64,000 nucleotides of DNA from positions 3,392,501 to 3,456,500 of the forward strand of contig NC_011891.1 of NCBI RefSeq assembly GCF_000022145.1, read 5' to 3'. The translations under genes and the position numbers were made by a program. Positions 39,985 to 48,755 of the stretch are shown here, in pieces; the stretch's first letter is position 1, and the number at the start of each line of letters is the position of its first letter. The stretch is from Anaeromyxobacter dehalogenans 2CP-1. GTDB taxonomy: Bacteria; Myxococcota; Myxococcia; Myxococcales; Anaeromyxobacteraceae. The notes under the pieces are model-generated. The model saw only the letters and a program-made list of their open reading frames with translations, did not search any database and had not been told where the DNA came from.

Positions 39985-41267
39985 GCCGCCGCGCGCACGG
40001 GCCGCTCTTCTGGCGCGTCTACCTGCACGGCGTGCTCCTGCTGCTGGTGGTGGCGATCGCGGTCGGCGCGGTCGGCTTCGCGCTGCGCCGCGGGAGCGGC
40101 TGGTGGTCGGAGCGCGGGGCCGGCCGCTACGCCGCGGAGCGCGTGGGCGAGCTGGTCGGGGATCCGCCGCGCCTCTCCGCGGAGCTCGCGCGCGTGCGCG
40201 AGGCGTTCGGGGTCGAGGCGTCGGTGTACGCGCCCGGCGGCGGGCTCGTCGCCACGAGCGCGCGCGACCCCGCCGCCGCGGCGCGCCCCGACGCGCGGCG
40301 GCGCGGGTGGACGGTGCCGCTCCGGGACGGCGGGACGCTGGTGGTCCACTCTCGACCGCACGATCCGGCGCGCGGGCTGCTGTTCATCGGGGCGGTCCTG
40401 GCTGCGCTCGCGGTCGCCTCCTACCCGCTCACCCGCGCGATCGTCGCGCCGGTGGAGCGGCTCACCGCGGCCGCCCGCGCGCTCGGCGCCGGCGACCTCG
40501 CCGCGCGGGCCAACGTCCGCGCGCACGGCGAGCTGGGCGAGCTGGGCCGCTCGTTCGACGAGATGGCCGCGCGGCTCGAGGCGCTGGTGCGCGGCGAGCG
40601 CGAGCTGCTCGCGAACGTCTCGCACGAGCTGCGCACGCCGCTGGCCCGGATCCGGGTCGCGCTGGAGCTGGCCGCCGAGGGCGACGCCGCGCGCGCCCGC
40701 CGCTACCTCGGCGAGATCGGTCAGGACCTCGCGGAGCTGGACGCGCTGGTGCAGGACGTGCTCGACGCCGCGCGCCTGGAGGCCCGGGGCGCGGCGGCGC
40801 TCCGGCTCGACGCCGGACCGCTGGAGCTCGCGGACGTGGCGCGCGCGGCGGCCTCGCGCTTCCACGGCGGGCACGAGGGGCGCGCCCTCGAGCTGGAGGT
40901 GGGGCCCGGGACCCGGGTCCACGGCGACGCGGCGCTCCTCCGGCGCATGCTCGACAACCTGCTCGACAACGCGGCGAAGTACTCGGAGGCTCCGTCGCCG
41001 GTCCGGCTCTCGGTCCGGGCCGAGCCCGGGGCGGCGATCCTGGAGGTGTCCGACCGCGGGATCGGCATCGCCCCGGAGGACCTGCCGCGCCTGTTCACGC
41101 CGTTCTTCCGCACCGACCGGAGCCGCGAGCGCGGCACCGGCGGGACCGGCCTCGGCCTGGTGCTGGCACGGCGCGTCGCGGAGGCGCACGGCGGGTCCAT
41201 CTCGGTCGAGAGCGCGCCGGGGCAAGGTTCCACGTTCCGCGTGCGGATCCCGTCGGCACCGGCCTGA
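39981..41267 (+). CDS. Sensor histidine kinase (CpxA-like)
   Basis: A 428-residue membrane kinase. TM1 near residues 12-34, a periplasmic sensor of about 95 residues, TM2 near 132-152 (LLFIGAVLAALAVASYPLT), HAMP (VERLTAAARALGAGDLAAR), then the His box NVSHELRTPLARIRVALEL, N box MLDNLLDNAAKYSE, G1 GIGIAPEDLPRLF and G2 GTGGTGLGLVLARRV. It should phosphorylate the regulator at 39280, to which it is coupled by a 4-bp overlap. The short sensor and CpxP-like neighbour suggest inhibition by the periplasmic protein. Confidence 0.93.
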   Translation: MSRRAHGPLFWRVYLHGVLLLLVVAIAVGAVGFALRRGSGWWSERGAGRYAAERVGELVGDPPRLSAELARVREAFGVEASVYAPGGGLVATSARDPAAAARPDARRRGWTVPLRDGGTLVVHSRPHDPARGLLFIGAVLAALAVASYPLTRAIVAPVERLTAAARALGAGDLAARANVRAHGELGELGRSFDEMAARLEALVRGERELLANVSHELRTPLARIRVALELAAEGDAARARRYLGEIGQDLAELDALVQDVLDAARLEARGAAALRLDAGPLELADVARAAASRFHGGHEGRALELEVGPGTRVHGDAALLRRMLDNLLDNAAKYSEAPSPVRLSVRAEPGAAILEVSDRGIGIAPEDLPRLFTPFFRTDRSRERGTGGTGLGLVLARRVAEAHGGSISVESAPGQGSTFRVRIPSAPA

Positions 41268-41426
41268 CGATGGGCGCTCCGCGGCGCGATCGACCGCCGC
41301 GCGCGCCTGCCGCACGCGATCGGTGCAGCACGTCGACGATCCACCCTCGGCGCCACCCCTTGGATGTGCCCGCGCGCGACCGCCGGCGTCCGCGCGGCGC
41401 GCGACCATCCTTCCCGGGGTGCGCCC

Positions 41427-41693
41427 ATGCGGATCGCGATCGCGGCCATGCTGCTCGCGCTGAGCTCGACGTCCTGTCACAACGAGTGCGACGAGGGGAA
41501 GCTGCGCTGCAGCGGCCACGACCTCCAGGTCTGCGTCGATCCCTCGGGCGGCTCGGATCCTGGGTGGCGCACCGTGGTGGACTGCCAGGAGGAGGGCCTC
41601 CCCCTCGTCGGGAGCTGCTACGACTGCAGCGACGGGACGCACCTCTGCTCGGACGACCCCACCAATCCGTGCTCCGGTCACGGCGGCCTGTAG
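41427..41693 (+). CDS. Small cysteine-rich lipoprotein
   Basis: An 88-residue protein with a signal and lipobox-like LLALSSTSC, then a Cys-rich mature part (HNECDEGKLRCSGHDLQVC, VDCQEEG, GSCYDCSDGTHLC, NPCSGHGG). The spacing suggests disulfide-stapled small repeats, as in many myxobacterial Cys-rich lipoproteins. Start ATG 41427 was chosen because the signal begins there; the frame is open to 41364. Function unknown. Confidence 0.65.
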   Translation: MRIAIAAMLLALSSTSCHNECDEGKLRCSGHDLQVCVDPSGGSDPGWRTVVDCQEEGLPLVGSCYDCSDGTHLCSDDPTNPCSGHGGL

Positions 41694-41785
41694 CGCTCAC
41701 GTCGCCGACGCGCCGCCCGTGGTCACGTCGCGCGCGCCGGGCGTTCCAGACACGGGGGCTCGGAGTCCGCTGGAGGACGCGGAGC

Positions 41786-42070
41786 ATGGGCCGGATCGGC
41801 AAGCTGCTGCTCGGGATCGTGAACCTGGGGCCCATCGGCTTCATGGCCGTGGCCGTCTACCGCCACGGCGACCTGCCTGCCTGGGCGGTGGCCGCGCAGG
41901 TCGCGGTGGTGGCCGTGCTGCTGGCGATCTACCTGCGCCACCTCGCCGGGAACGACCAGCTCACCCGCGGCCTGCGCCGCGGCTGGGCGCTGGTGCTCCT
42001 CGCCGGGAACTGGGCGGTGTTCCCGGTGTACTGGCACCAGTTCGTCTGGCAGGAGCCGCGCGAGCGCTGA
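41786..42070 (+). CDS. Small membrane protein (94 aa)
   Basis: A 94-residue protein with three hydrophobic segments: residues 5-22 (GKLLLGIVNLGPIGFMAVA), 32-48 (AVAAQVAVVAVLLAIYL) and 66-82 (ALVLLAGNWAVFPVYW). Short loops with Arg on one side predict an inner-membrane location. Ribosome site GGAGGA is slightly distant. Family not recognised. The 190 bp after it, before the MarR gene, keeps a coding-like base pattern but no complete frame. Confidence 0.7.
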   Translation: MGRIGKLLLGIVNLGPIGFMAVAVYRHGDLPAWAVAAQVAVVAVLLAIYLRHLAGNDQLTRGLRRGWALVLLAGNWAVFPVYWHQFVWQEPRER

Positions 42071-42261
42071 GGCGGCGCGGCTCGCGGTGCGCTGCTCCAG
42101 CCGCTCGAGGGCGGCCAGGGGCTCTCGGTCTGCGTCCCGCTCCCGGGCGCCGATGCGGCGCGGCCCGAGGAGGCGCTCGCGGTGGTCCTTCGCACGATGA
42201 TGCGGCGCCCGCCCCTTCCGAGCGCGGCGGTCGCGTTGCGCGGCCTGGACGACGCGGGTAG

Positions 42262-42699
42262 ATGCCCGCAATGGATCGGGTCCCCTGCTACGCCGCGAAC
42301 GTTCGGCGCGCCGCGCTCGCGCTGACCTCGCTCTACGACGCGGCGCTCACGCCGCACGGCCTCAAGGTGACGCAGTACTCGCTGCTGCACGCGGTCAAGC
42401 GGCACGGCCGGACGAACCTCACCGCGCTCGGGGACGCCACGGGGCTCGATCGCAGCACGCTCGGGCGCAACCTGCGGGTGCTGGAGGGCATGGGGCTGGT
42501 GGCGCTCGAGCCCGGCGAGGACCAGCGGGACCGCGTCGCCGCCCTCACCGAGGAGGGCCGGGCGCGGCTCCGGGCGGCGGCGCCGGGATGGGCCGCGGCG
42601 CAGCGGGCGGTGGAGCGCGTGCTCGGGGCGAACGCCGAGCAGCTCACCGAGCTCGCCCGCCGCCTCGCCGCGCTCCCGGGCGATTCGGAGGCAGCGTGA
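42262..42699 (+). CDS. MarR-family transcriptional regulator
   Basis: A 145-residue winged-helix regulator: LTSLYDAALTPHGLKVTQYS (helices 1-2), HGRTNLTALGDATGLDRSTL (HTH) and GLVALEPGEDQRDRVAALTE (wing). It should dimerise and bind a palindrome near its own promoter, released by a small phenolic-type ligand (family knowledge). Its TGA overlaps the GTG start of the MFS gene (42696-42699), so it controls and is co-translated with that exporter. ATG 42262 used; ATG 42271 is possible. Confidence 0.88.
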   Translation: MPAMDRVPCYAANVRRAALALTSLYDAALTPHGLKVTQYSLLHAVKRHGRTNLTALGDATGLDRSTLGRNLRVLEGMGLVALEPGEDQRDRVAALTEEGRARLRAAAPGWAAAQRAVERVLGANAEQLTELARRLAALPGDSEAA

Positions 42700-43922
42700 G
42701 CCGCGCCGGGACCCAGGGCTGGCGCGGGCCGGCCGCGGTGCTCGCCGCCGGCGCGCTCACGCTCACCGTGTCGCTCGGGATCCGCCACGCGTTCGGGCTG
42801 TTCCTCGAGCCCATGAGCCGCGACAACGGCTGGACGCGCGAGGTGTTCGCGTTCGCCATCGCGCTGCAGAACCTGGTGTGGGGCGCCGCCCAGCCCTTCG
42901 CCGGCCGCCTCGCGGATCGCCGCGGCGCGGCGCGGGCGGTGCTGGGCGGCAGCGTCCTGTACGTCGCGGGCCTGCTGCTGATGGCGACCGCGCACGGCGC
43001 GTCCGCCCTGGCGCTCTCCGCCGGCGTGCTGGTGGGCCTGGGCCTGTCGGGCACCTCCTACCCGATCGTCTTCGGCGCCATCTCGCGGTGCACCGCGCCG
43101 GAGCGGCGCAGCCTCGCCACCGGCATCGCCATGGCGGTGGGCTCGCTCGGTCAGTTCGCGATGCTGCCGGGCGCGCTCGCGGCCATCGACGCGATCGGCT
43201 GGGCGGGGGCGCTGGTGGCGCTGGCCGCGCTCGGCGCCACCATGGCCCCGCTCTCGGCGGCCCTGCGCGAGCGCCCGTCGACGGCCGGCGTGGCCACGGG
43301 CGGGGGCGCGCGCGAGGCGCTGGCGGGGGCGCTCCGCCACCGCGGGTTCTGGCTGCTCTCCTTCGGCTTCTTCGTGTGCGGGTTCCACGTGGTCTTCATC
43401 GCCACCCACCTGCCCGCGTTCCTCGCGGACCGGGGGCTCGGGCCGCGGGCGGGCGCCGCGGTGCTCGCGCTGGTGGGCCTGTTCAACATCGGCGGCTCCT
43501 ACTGCGCCGGGCTGCTCGGCGGGCGCATGAGCAAGCCCGGGCTGCTGGTGGGCCTCTACCTGCTCCGCGCCGCGGTCATCGCGGCGTTCGTCCTCGCGCC
43601 GGTGACCGAGGGCTCGGCCTACGCGTTCGGCGCGGCCATGGGGTTCCTGTGGCTCTCGACGGTGCCGCTCACCAACGGCACCATCGCGACGCTCTTCGGG
43701 ACCCGGCACCTGGCCATGCTGGGGGGAGTGGCCTTCTTCTTCCACCAGGTCGGCGCGTTCCTGGGCGGCTGGCTGGGCGGGCGGCTCTACGTCGCGACGG
43801 GCAGCTACGAGCTGGTGTGGTGGATCTCGATCGCGCTCGCGCTCCTGGCGGCGCTGGTGAACGTGCCGGTCCGCGAGGCGCCGGTAGCGCGCGCGGCGGG
43901 GGCGCCGGAGCCGGCCGCGTGA
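42696..43922 (+). CDS. MFS transporter
   Basis: A 408-residue permease with 12 predicted helices. Features: GIRHAFGLFLEPMSRDNGWT in helix 1, GAAQPFAGRLADRRGAARA (the MFS motif A between helices 2 and 3), and a second-half FNIGGSYCAGLLGGRMSKPG. This resembles the oxalate/formate-antiporter-like or YhjX-type subgroup of monocarboxylate carriers. GTG start chosen because it overlaps the MarR stop. Substrate unknown; drug or organic-acid efflux controlled by the MarR protein is likely. Overlaps the next small gene by 4 bp. Confidence 0.87.
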   Translation: MSRAGTQGWRGPAAVLAAGALTLTVSLGIRHAFGLFLEPMSRDNGWTREVFAFAIALQNLVWGAAQPFAGRLADRRGAARAVLGGSVLYVAGLLLMATAHGASALALSAGVLVGLGLSGTSYPIVFGAISRCTAPERRSLATGIAMAVGSLGQFAMLPGALAAIDAIGWAGALVALAALGATMAPLSAALRERPSTAGVATGGGAREALAGALRHRGFWLLSFGFFVCGFHVVFIATHLPAFLADRGLGPRAGAAVLALVGLFNIGGSYCAGLLGGRMSKPGLLVGLYLLRAAVIAAFVLAPVTEGSAYAFGAAMGFLWLSTVPLTNGTIATLFGTRHLAMLGGVAFFFHQVGAFLGGWLGGRLYVATGSYELVWWISIALALLAALVNVPVREAPVARAAGAPEPAA

Positions 43923-44047
43923 CGCGCACGGTGCTCCGGGCCGCGCTCGTCGCGCTCGCGGCGCTGATCGCGCTGTGGGCCTTCGTCTCGTACCTGCAGC
44001 CGGCGTTCTCCGGGGAGCGGATGGCCGCGCTGCTTCGCTGCAACTGA
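43919..44047 (+). CDS. Tiny single-pass membrane protein (42 aa)
   Basis: From GTG 43919, overlapping the MFS stop, 42 codons encode VTRTVLRAALVALAALIALW and an amphipathic tail SYLQPAFSGERMAALLRCN: one transmembrane helix with an Arg-rich cytoplasmic side. Position and overlap suggest it is a helper subunit of the MFS carrier, like other small proteins bound to transporters. Not conserved in any family I can name; could be spurious. Confidence 0.5.
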   Translation: MTRTVLRAALVALAALIALWAFVSYLQPAFSGERMAALLRCN

Positions 44048-44207
44048 CGCCCGGGCGCTGTCTCCCGGGGATCGCGACCGCTGGCCATGATCCCGACACC
44101 CGGCGCGCCGGATCCGGCGCGATTCCGCGTCCTCCCGCCGGCGCGCCGCGGTGGCACGGCCGATGCTCTCCTCCCCGGTGCGCGCTCACGCGCGCCGGGT
44201 GAAGCGC

Positions 44208-44633
44208 ATGCCGAACGGAGCGGGACGACCAGGGGACGAGGCGCCGATCGAGGCCGTCGCCGCCGCTCGAGGCGCCTCGGCGGAGCTGGTCGCGCAGGCG
44301 CTCGCGAGGCCCGGCAGCGACGAGCCGACCACGGTCGCCCTACGCCTCTGGTGCCTGCTCCCGCCGCACCGATGCGGTCGACCGGAGGCCGCGGCGCTGG
44401 ACGCGGTCGCGCGCGACCTCCGGCGCATCGCGGCGGCGATCGGTCCCGGCGTCGATCCGCCCGTGCACACGGTGGTGGGCGAGTTCCTCCCCGCGGAGTA
44501 CCCGGCCCGGCGGGCGCCCGGCCGCTGCGAGGTCTCGCTCGCGGTCGTGCTCCGCGCGGCGGGCCGCGTCCCGGCCCTCGCCGCGCGGGTCCGGGCGCGG
44601 CTGGCGGCGCTGGGCGTGCCCGAGCGGCGCTGA
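44208..44633 (+). CDS. Hypothetical soluble protein
   Basis: About 141 residues from ATG 44208 (MPNGAGRPGDEAP); the frame is open back to 44151. Mostly helical, with APIEAVAAARGASAELVAQA at the N-terminus and EVSLAVVLRAAGRVPALAAR near the end. No motif recognised. Other frames are also open in this GC-rich stretch, so the call rests on the amino-acid make-up. Confidence 0.45.
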   Translation: MPNGAGRPGDEAPIEAVAAARGASAELVAQALARPGSDEPTTVALRLWCLLPPHRCGRPEAAALDAVARDLRRIAAAIGPGVDPPVHTVVGEFLPAEYPARRAPGRCEVSLAVVLRAAGRVPALAARVRARLAALGVPERR

Positions 44634-44654
44634 GCCGGCGGTTGCGCGGCGGCT

Positions 44655-44681
44655 GAAACGCGAATACGGTATTCGCGTTTC
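44655..44681. promoter_or_regulatory. 27-bp perfect palindrome, probable TetR operator
   Basis: GAAACGCGAATAC and GTATTCGCGTTTC flank one central G: 13 of 13 bases pair. It lies 25-52 bp before the amidase start. The amidase operon ends with a TetR gene, which is the best candidate to bind it and control its own operon. Confidence 0.75.
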
Positions 44682-44706
44682 GGCACCCTGCCCCAGGAGC
44701 CCGCCC

Positions 44707-46188
44707 TTGGCCGCCCGATCCGACCTCCCCGCCCCGACCGATCCCTTCGCCGCGCTCGACGCCACCGCGCAGGCCGCGCTGGTGCGCGAGGGCGACGCCA
44801 CGCCGCTCGAGCTGGTGGACGCGGCGCTCGCCCGCCTCGACCGCCTCGGCGACCTCAACGTCGCCGCCTCGGTCGATCCGGAGCGCGCCCGGCGGGCCGC
44901 CCGCGAGGTCCGCCGCGGCGCGCCGCTCGCCGGCGTGCCGTTCCTGCTGAAGGACCTGCTCCCCTACCCTGGCCTGCCGCTCGGCTGCGGCTCGCGCCTC
45001 CTGGCCGGCCAGGCGTCGCCCCCGGCGCCGGACCTCGCGCGCGCGTTCGACGACGCGGGGCTGGTCGTGCTGGGCAAGAGCACCACCTCCGAGTTCGGCC
45101 TGCTCGGCACCACCGAGACCCTGGCGTGCGGCGCCACCCTCAACCCCTGGGATCCGGCGCGCTCGCCGGCCGGTTCGTCCGGCGGCTCGGCCGCCGCGGT
45201 GGCGGCGGGCATCGTCCCGGTGGCGCACGCGTCCGACGGCGGCGGCTCGATCCGCATCCCGGCCTCGGTGTGCGGCGTTGTGGGGCTGAAGCCCAGCCGC
45301 GGGCGGCAGCGCGACGTCGGCATGCCGCTCGACACGCCGCTCGCTGCGCTGGTGGTGGATCACTGCGTGAGCCGCTCCGTCCGGGACAGCGCGGCGCTGC
45401 TCGGGCTGACGCAGCGGCGCGACGCCACCGCGCCGTGGCCCCCGCTCGGCCCCGAGGCGCTCTCGCCCTCGGCGCACCCGCGGCGGCTCCGGATCGGCGT
45501 GTACGCGCGGACCGGCTTCGACCGCGCGCCCGCCCCCGAGATCCGCGCCGGCCTGGACGCGGCGCGCCGGCTGTGCGAGGGGCTCGGCCACGAAACGATC
45601 GAGGTCGCCGGGCCACGCTTCGACGCGGCCGCCACCCGCGACGCGATCTTCCTCCTGTTCGGCGCGACGCTCGGCCCGCTGGTGGCGCAGGTCCGGGGCG
45701 CCGCGGGGGAGGCCGCGCTCCCCGCCCTGCTCGAGCCGTTCACGCTCGAGCTGGTGGAGCGCGCGGAGGCCGCCGGTCCGGCGGCGCTCGCGGCGGCGAG
45801 AGCCGCGCTCGACGTCGCCGCCCGCGAGGGCCTGGCCTTCCTCGACGGGCTCGACGCCGCGCTCAGCCCCACCACCGCCGTGCTCCCGTTCCCGCTCGAT
45901 ACGCTCTCGCCGCGCCACCCCGTCGATCGGAACCTCGCCTTCACCGAGGACCTCGCCGGCTACACGGCCATCCACTCGATCACCGGCGCGCCCGCGATGT
46001 CCGTCCCCCTGCACTGGACCGCCGGCGGCCTGCCGGTGGGGATGCAGCTCGTGGCACGCCCCGGGGACGAGGCCCTGCTGCTGCAGCTCGCGTATGCGCT
46101 GGAGGCGGCGGCGCCCTGGAAGGATCGGTGGCCGCCGCGCTCCGCCGTGGCGGTCGCCGCCGGGGAGGGCCCGTGGCGCAGCGCCTGA
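44707..46188 (+). CDS. Amidase (amidase-signature family)
   Basis: A 493-residue serine amidohydrolase. The Ser-cisSer-Lys triad is visible: Lys in [12 protein letters not shown] (about residue 82), cis-Ser and nucleophile Ser in [17 protein letters not shown] and [24 protein letters not shown] and the C-terminal [16 protein letters not shown] complete the family. Related to 6-aminohexanoate-cyclic-dimer hydrolase-type amidases; substrate not decidable. Start is TTG 44707 with AGGAG upstream. Its last 16 bases overlap the TetR gene, so both form one operon under the 27-bp operator. Confidence 0.9.
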   Translation: MAARSDLPAPTDPFAALDATAQAALVREGDATPLELVDAALARLDRLGDLNVAASVDPERARRAAREVRRGAPLAGVPFLLKDLLPYPGLPLGCGSRLLAGQASPPAPDLARAFDDAGLVVLGKSTTSEFGLLGTTETLACGATLNPWDPARSPAGSSGGSAAAVAAGIVPVAHASDGGGSIRIPASVCGVVGLKPSRGRQRDVGMPLDTPLAALVVDHCVSRSVRDSAALLGLTQRRDATAPWPPLGPEALSPSAHPRRLRIGVYARTGFDRAPAPEIRAGLDAARRLCEGLGHETIEVAGPRFDAAATRDAIFLLFGATLGPLVAQVRGAAGEAALPALLEPFTLELVERAEAAGPAALAAARAALDVAAREGLAFLDGLDAALSPTTAVLPFPLDTLSPRHPVDRNLAFTEDLAGYTAIHSITGAPAMSVPLHWTAGGLPVGMQLVARPGDEALLLQLAYALEAAAPWKDRWPPRSAVAVAAGEGPWRSA

Positions 46189-46820
46189 AGGAGGACGTGC
46201 GCGCCCGCCTGGTGGACGCGGCGCTGTCCGAGTTCGTCCGGCAGGGCTGGCGCGGGGCGCGGCTGGTGGACATCGCCGCCGCGGCGGGCGCGTCCATCGG
46301 GAACGTGTACCGGTACTTCCCGGACAAGGAGGCGCTGCTCCGGGCCGCGGTGCCGCCGGAGCTCGGCACCGAGCTGGTGCGGCTGCTCCGGGGGCGGGTG
46401 CGCGCCCTCGGGGCGATGGGCGACTGGCGCCTGGGCGACGCGGCCGGCTCGGACCGCGCGGCCGCCCTGCTCGCGTTCTGGATCGCGCACCGGCGCGAGG
46501 TGGTGGTGCTGCTGGGGCGGGCGGAGGGCTCGCCGCTCGCCCACGTCCGCCCGCTGGTCGCCGGCGAGCTGACGCGCGCCGCGGCGCGCTACCTGCGCGA
46601 CCACTCGGACCGGCCGGTGCCGCGCGAGGTCCGCTTCGTGCTGGAGCGGATCTTCGAGGGCACGCTGGGGATGATCGTGGACGTGCTGGCCGCGCACGAG
46701 ACGCCGGAGGAGATCTCGGCGGCGTTCGGCGCGTTCTGGCGGTTCCAGCTCGCCGGGCTGCAGGCGCTGCTCGCGCCACCGCGCCCGCCGCGCGGCGCCG
46801 GCGGACGCGCGCGACGCTAG
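46173..46820 (+). CDS. TetR-family regulator, second gene of the amidase operon
   Basis: A 215-residue regulator starting at GTG 46173 ([20 protein letters not shown]), HTH in ARLVDIAAAAGASIGNVYRY and FPDKEALLRAAV, then a helical ligand domain. GGGGAGG stands upstream, inside the amidase gene. It overlaps amidase by 16 bp and likely represses the operon by binding the perfect palindrome at 44655; the amidase substrate or product may be the inducer (inference). Its 3' end overlaps pgaD by four bases on the other strand. Confidence 0.88.
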   Translation: MAQRLKEDVRARLVDAALSEFVRQGWRGARLVDIAAAAGASIGNVYRYFPDKEALLRAAVPPELGTELVRLLRGRVRALGAMGDWRLGDAAGSDRAAALLAFWIAHRREVVVLLGRAEGSPLAHVRPLVAGELTRAAARYLRDHSDRPVPREVRFVLERIFEGTLGMIVDVLAAHETPEEISAAFGAFWRFQLAGLQALLAPPRPPRGAGGRARR

Positions 46821-47368
46821 GCCGCGACCGCCTGGCCGCGGGCGACCGGCTCGCAGGCGAGGGCCGCGCCGCAGCCGGCGGGCTCGAGCGGCTCGACCAC
46901 GGGCGGGCTGCGGCGCTCGGCGGGGGCGGGAGTCGCCACCGGCCCGCGGCACTCCAGGCGGACGATCCGGCCCTCGTCGTCGTGGTGGACCACGCACACG
47001 GCGGCGCGGCGGCCGGCCTGGAGCGAGGACTCGGGCAGCGCGAAGTGGCGCGCGTAGTCGCGGAGCGAGAGCGCCTCGTCGTCGGCGAGCGCCTTGCGCG
47101 CCGGCAGGCCCTTCCACACCAGCAGCGTGCCGGAGGTCCCCACCAGCGCCATCACGGAGCTGGGGAGGTCCCCGGCCGTCCCGTTCGCCACCAGCTTCAC
47201 CAGCACCGGCGAGGAGCGCATCCCGAGCTCGGCGACGGCGCGGAGGATGGGGACCCACAGCCAGAGCCAGGCGCCCCACATGACGGCGGTGGAGGCATCG
47301 GAGAGCAGCCGCTGGTACCAGGCCAGCCGGTGACGCGCGTTGATGATGAGTGATCCGCTCATGTCCAT
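46817..47368 (-). CDS. pgaD: PgaD-like subunit of PNAG synthase
   Basis: A 183-residue protein. Residues 5-85 match PgaD: LIINARHRLAWYQRLLSDAS then TAVMWGAWLWLWVPILRAV (first helix) and a second helix near 83-100. PgaD binds PgaC and is needed for polymerisation of beta-1,6-N-acetylglucosamine in response to cyclic-di-GMP. The last ~85 residues, beyond the normal PgaD core, contain CVVHHDDEGRIVRLEC and an Ala/Pro-rich end and are unexplained. Third gene of pgaBCD, 112 bp after pgaC. Start ATG 47368; ATG 47362 is equally possible. Confidence 0.8.
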   Translation of the reverse strand: MDMSGSLIINARHRLAWYQRLLSDASTAVMWGAWLWLWVPILRAVAELGMRSSPVLVKLVANGTAGDLPSSVMALVGTSGTLLVWKGLPARKALADDEALSLRDYARHFALPESSLQAGRRAAVCVVHHDDEGRIVRLECRGPVATPAPAERRSPPVVEPLEPAGCGAALACEPVARGQAVAA

Positions 47369-47480
47369 CCTTCGCCTTCGCTGCGGCGCGCCACCTGCTC
47401 CGCCTGCCGTCTCCATCCGCCGGGCCGGCCGCTGCGCCGGCCCGGGGGCCGCAAGGGGACGTGGCGGCACCCCGGTCTAT

Positions 47481-48746
47481 TCAAGGGCGGAACCCTCGGT
47501 CCGGGCTGACCCAGCGCGCCCGCGAGCCGCGGCGCCGCGCCACGACCTTCGGGTAGGCGACCACCGTGGCCGCGCAATTTATCACCCAGAATACGAAGGG
47601 ATACCAGATCATCCAGAAGAGGTTGCGGAACAGCCCGCGGTCGTACCGGCTGTCGAGCCAGGTGCTGAACGCGAACTGGGCCAGGCAGGCGGCGCCCAGG
47701 ACGACGCCGCTCCCCTGCAACCCCATGGGTGATCCGACCGCCGGGAGGACGCCCCCCGGCAGCACCAGACCGACCAGCCAGGTGGCCGTGACCAGCACCA
47801 TGGCGTACGACCAGGCCACGCTGACCACCATCTCGACGAGCAGCGGCCACAGCGACCGCTGCGCCGGCTCGAGCGCCGCGTCGATGTTCTTGAGGAGCAC
47901 CTGGGCGCCGCCCATGGCCCAGCGCAGCCGCTGCTTCCACAGGCCGCGCAGCGTCTCGGGCATGAGGATCCAGGTGAGCGCCCGCGGCTCGAACCGGACG
48001 TCCCACCCGGCGCGCTGCAGCTTCCAGGTGATGTCGATGTCCTCGGTCAACATGTCGGCGCTCCAGTAGCCCACCTGGTGCACCGCCGACTTGCGGAACG
48101 CGGTGATCACGCCGCTGACCGTGAAGATCCTGCCGAACACCCGCTGCGCCCGCTTGATGATGCCGACGATCGACGAGAACTCGCCGACCTGCACGCGCCC
48201 GAGCAGCGTGGAGCGGTTGCGGATCCGCGGGTTGCCGGTCACCGCCGCGACGTCGGGGGACTCGACGAAGTGGCGGACCAGCCAGTGCGCCGCCCTCGGG
48301 TCGAGCAGGGCGTCGCCGTCGATGCAGACGAGGATCTCGTGCCGCGCCAGCAGCGCGCCGGCCTGCAGCCCCATCGCCTTGCCCTGGTTCTCCGCCAGGT
48401 GCACCACCCGCAGGCGCGGGTCGCGCGCCGCCAGCCGCTCCAGCACCGCGCCGGTGTCGTCGCTGCTGCCGTCGTTGATCGCGACCACCTCGAACTCCGG
48501 GTAGTCGAGCGCGAGCGCGTGGCTCACCGTCTCCTCGGCGTTCTCCCCCTCGTTGTACGAGGGGATGAGGACGGTCACCGGCGGCCAGTGCGGGAGCGGC
48601 GGAGGCCGGTCGAGGCTGCGCTCCGCCCGCTCGAAGCGCCAGTAGAACAGCGCCGCGCCGGTCATCCACAGGAAGGACATGAACAGCGGGTAATAGAACA
48701 CGAAGGCCAGCAGGCCTTGCCACGCGCTGTCGAGGGTGGCGGTCAC
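47481..48746 (-). CDS. pgaC: Poly-beta-1,6-N-acetylglucosamine synthase (PgaC)
   Basis: A 421-residue inner-membrane GT2 enzyme: helix at residues 10-35, then the transferase domain with VTVLIPSYNEGENAEETVSH, VVAINDGSSDDTG (D), VCIDGDALLDP (DxD) and MLTEDIDITWKLQRAGW plus the Q-x-x-RW motif QRLRWAMGG, and three C-terminal helices. It polymerises UDP-GlcNAc and exports the chain, with PgaD. Ten bp separate it from pgaB upstream. Start ATG 48746. Confidence 0.94.
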   Translation of the reverse strand: MTATLDSAWQGLLAFVFYYPLFMSFLWMTGAALFYWRFERAERSLDRPPPLPHWPPVTVLIPSYNEGENAEETVSHALALDYPEFEVVAINDGSSDDTGAVLERLAARDPRLRVVHLAENQGKAMGLQAGALLARHEILVCIDGDALLDPRAAHWLVRHFVESPDVAAVTGNPRIRNRSTLLGRVQVGEFSSIVGIIKRAQRVFGRIFTVSGVITAFRKSAVHQVGYWSADMLTEDIDITWKLQRAGWDVRFEPRALTWILMPETLRGLWKQRLRWAMGGAQVLLKNIDAALEPAQRSLWPLLVEMVVSVAWSYAMVLVTATWLVGLVLPGGVLPAVGSPMGLQGSGVVLGAACLAQFAFSTWLDSRYDRGLFRNLFWMIWYPFVFWVINCAATVVAYPKVVARRRGSRARWVSPDRGFRP

Positions 48747-48755
48747 GCGGCGGCC

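Noticed and set aside
42071-42261. Possible gene between the small membrane protein and MarR
   Set aside because: A frame with good composition (LQPLEGGQGLSVCVPLPGAD) exists but has no start and runs into the MarR start; at most a remnant.
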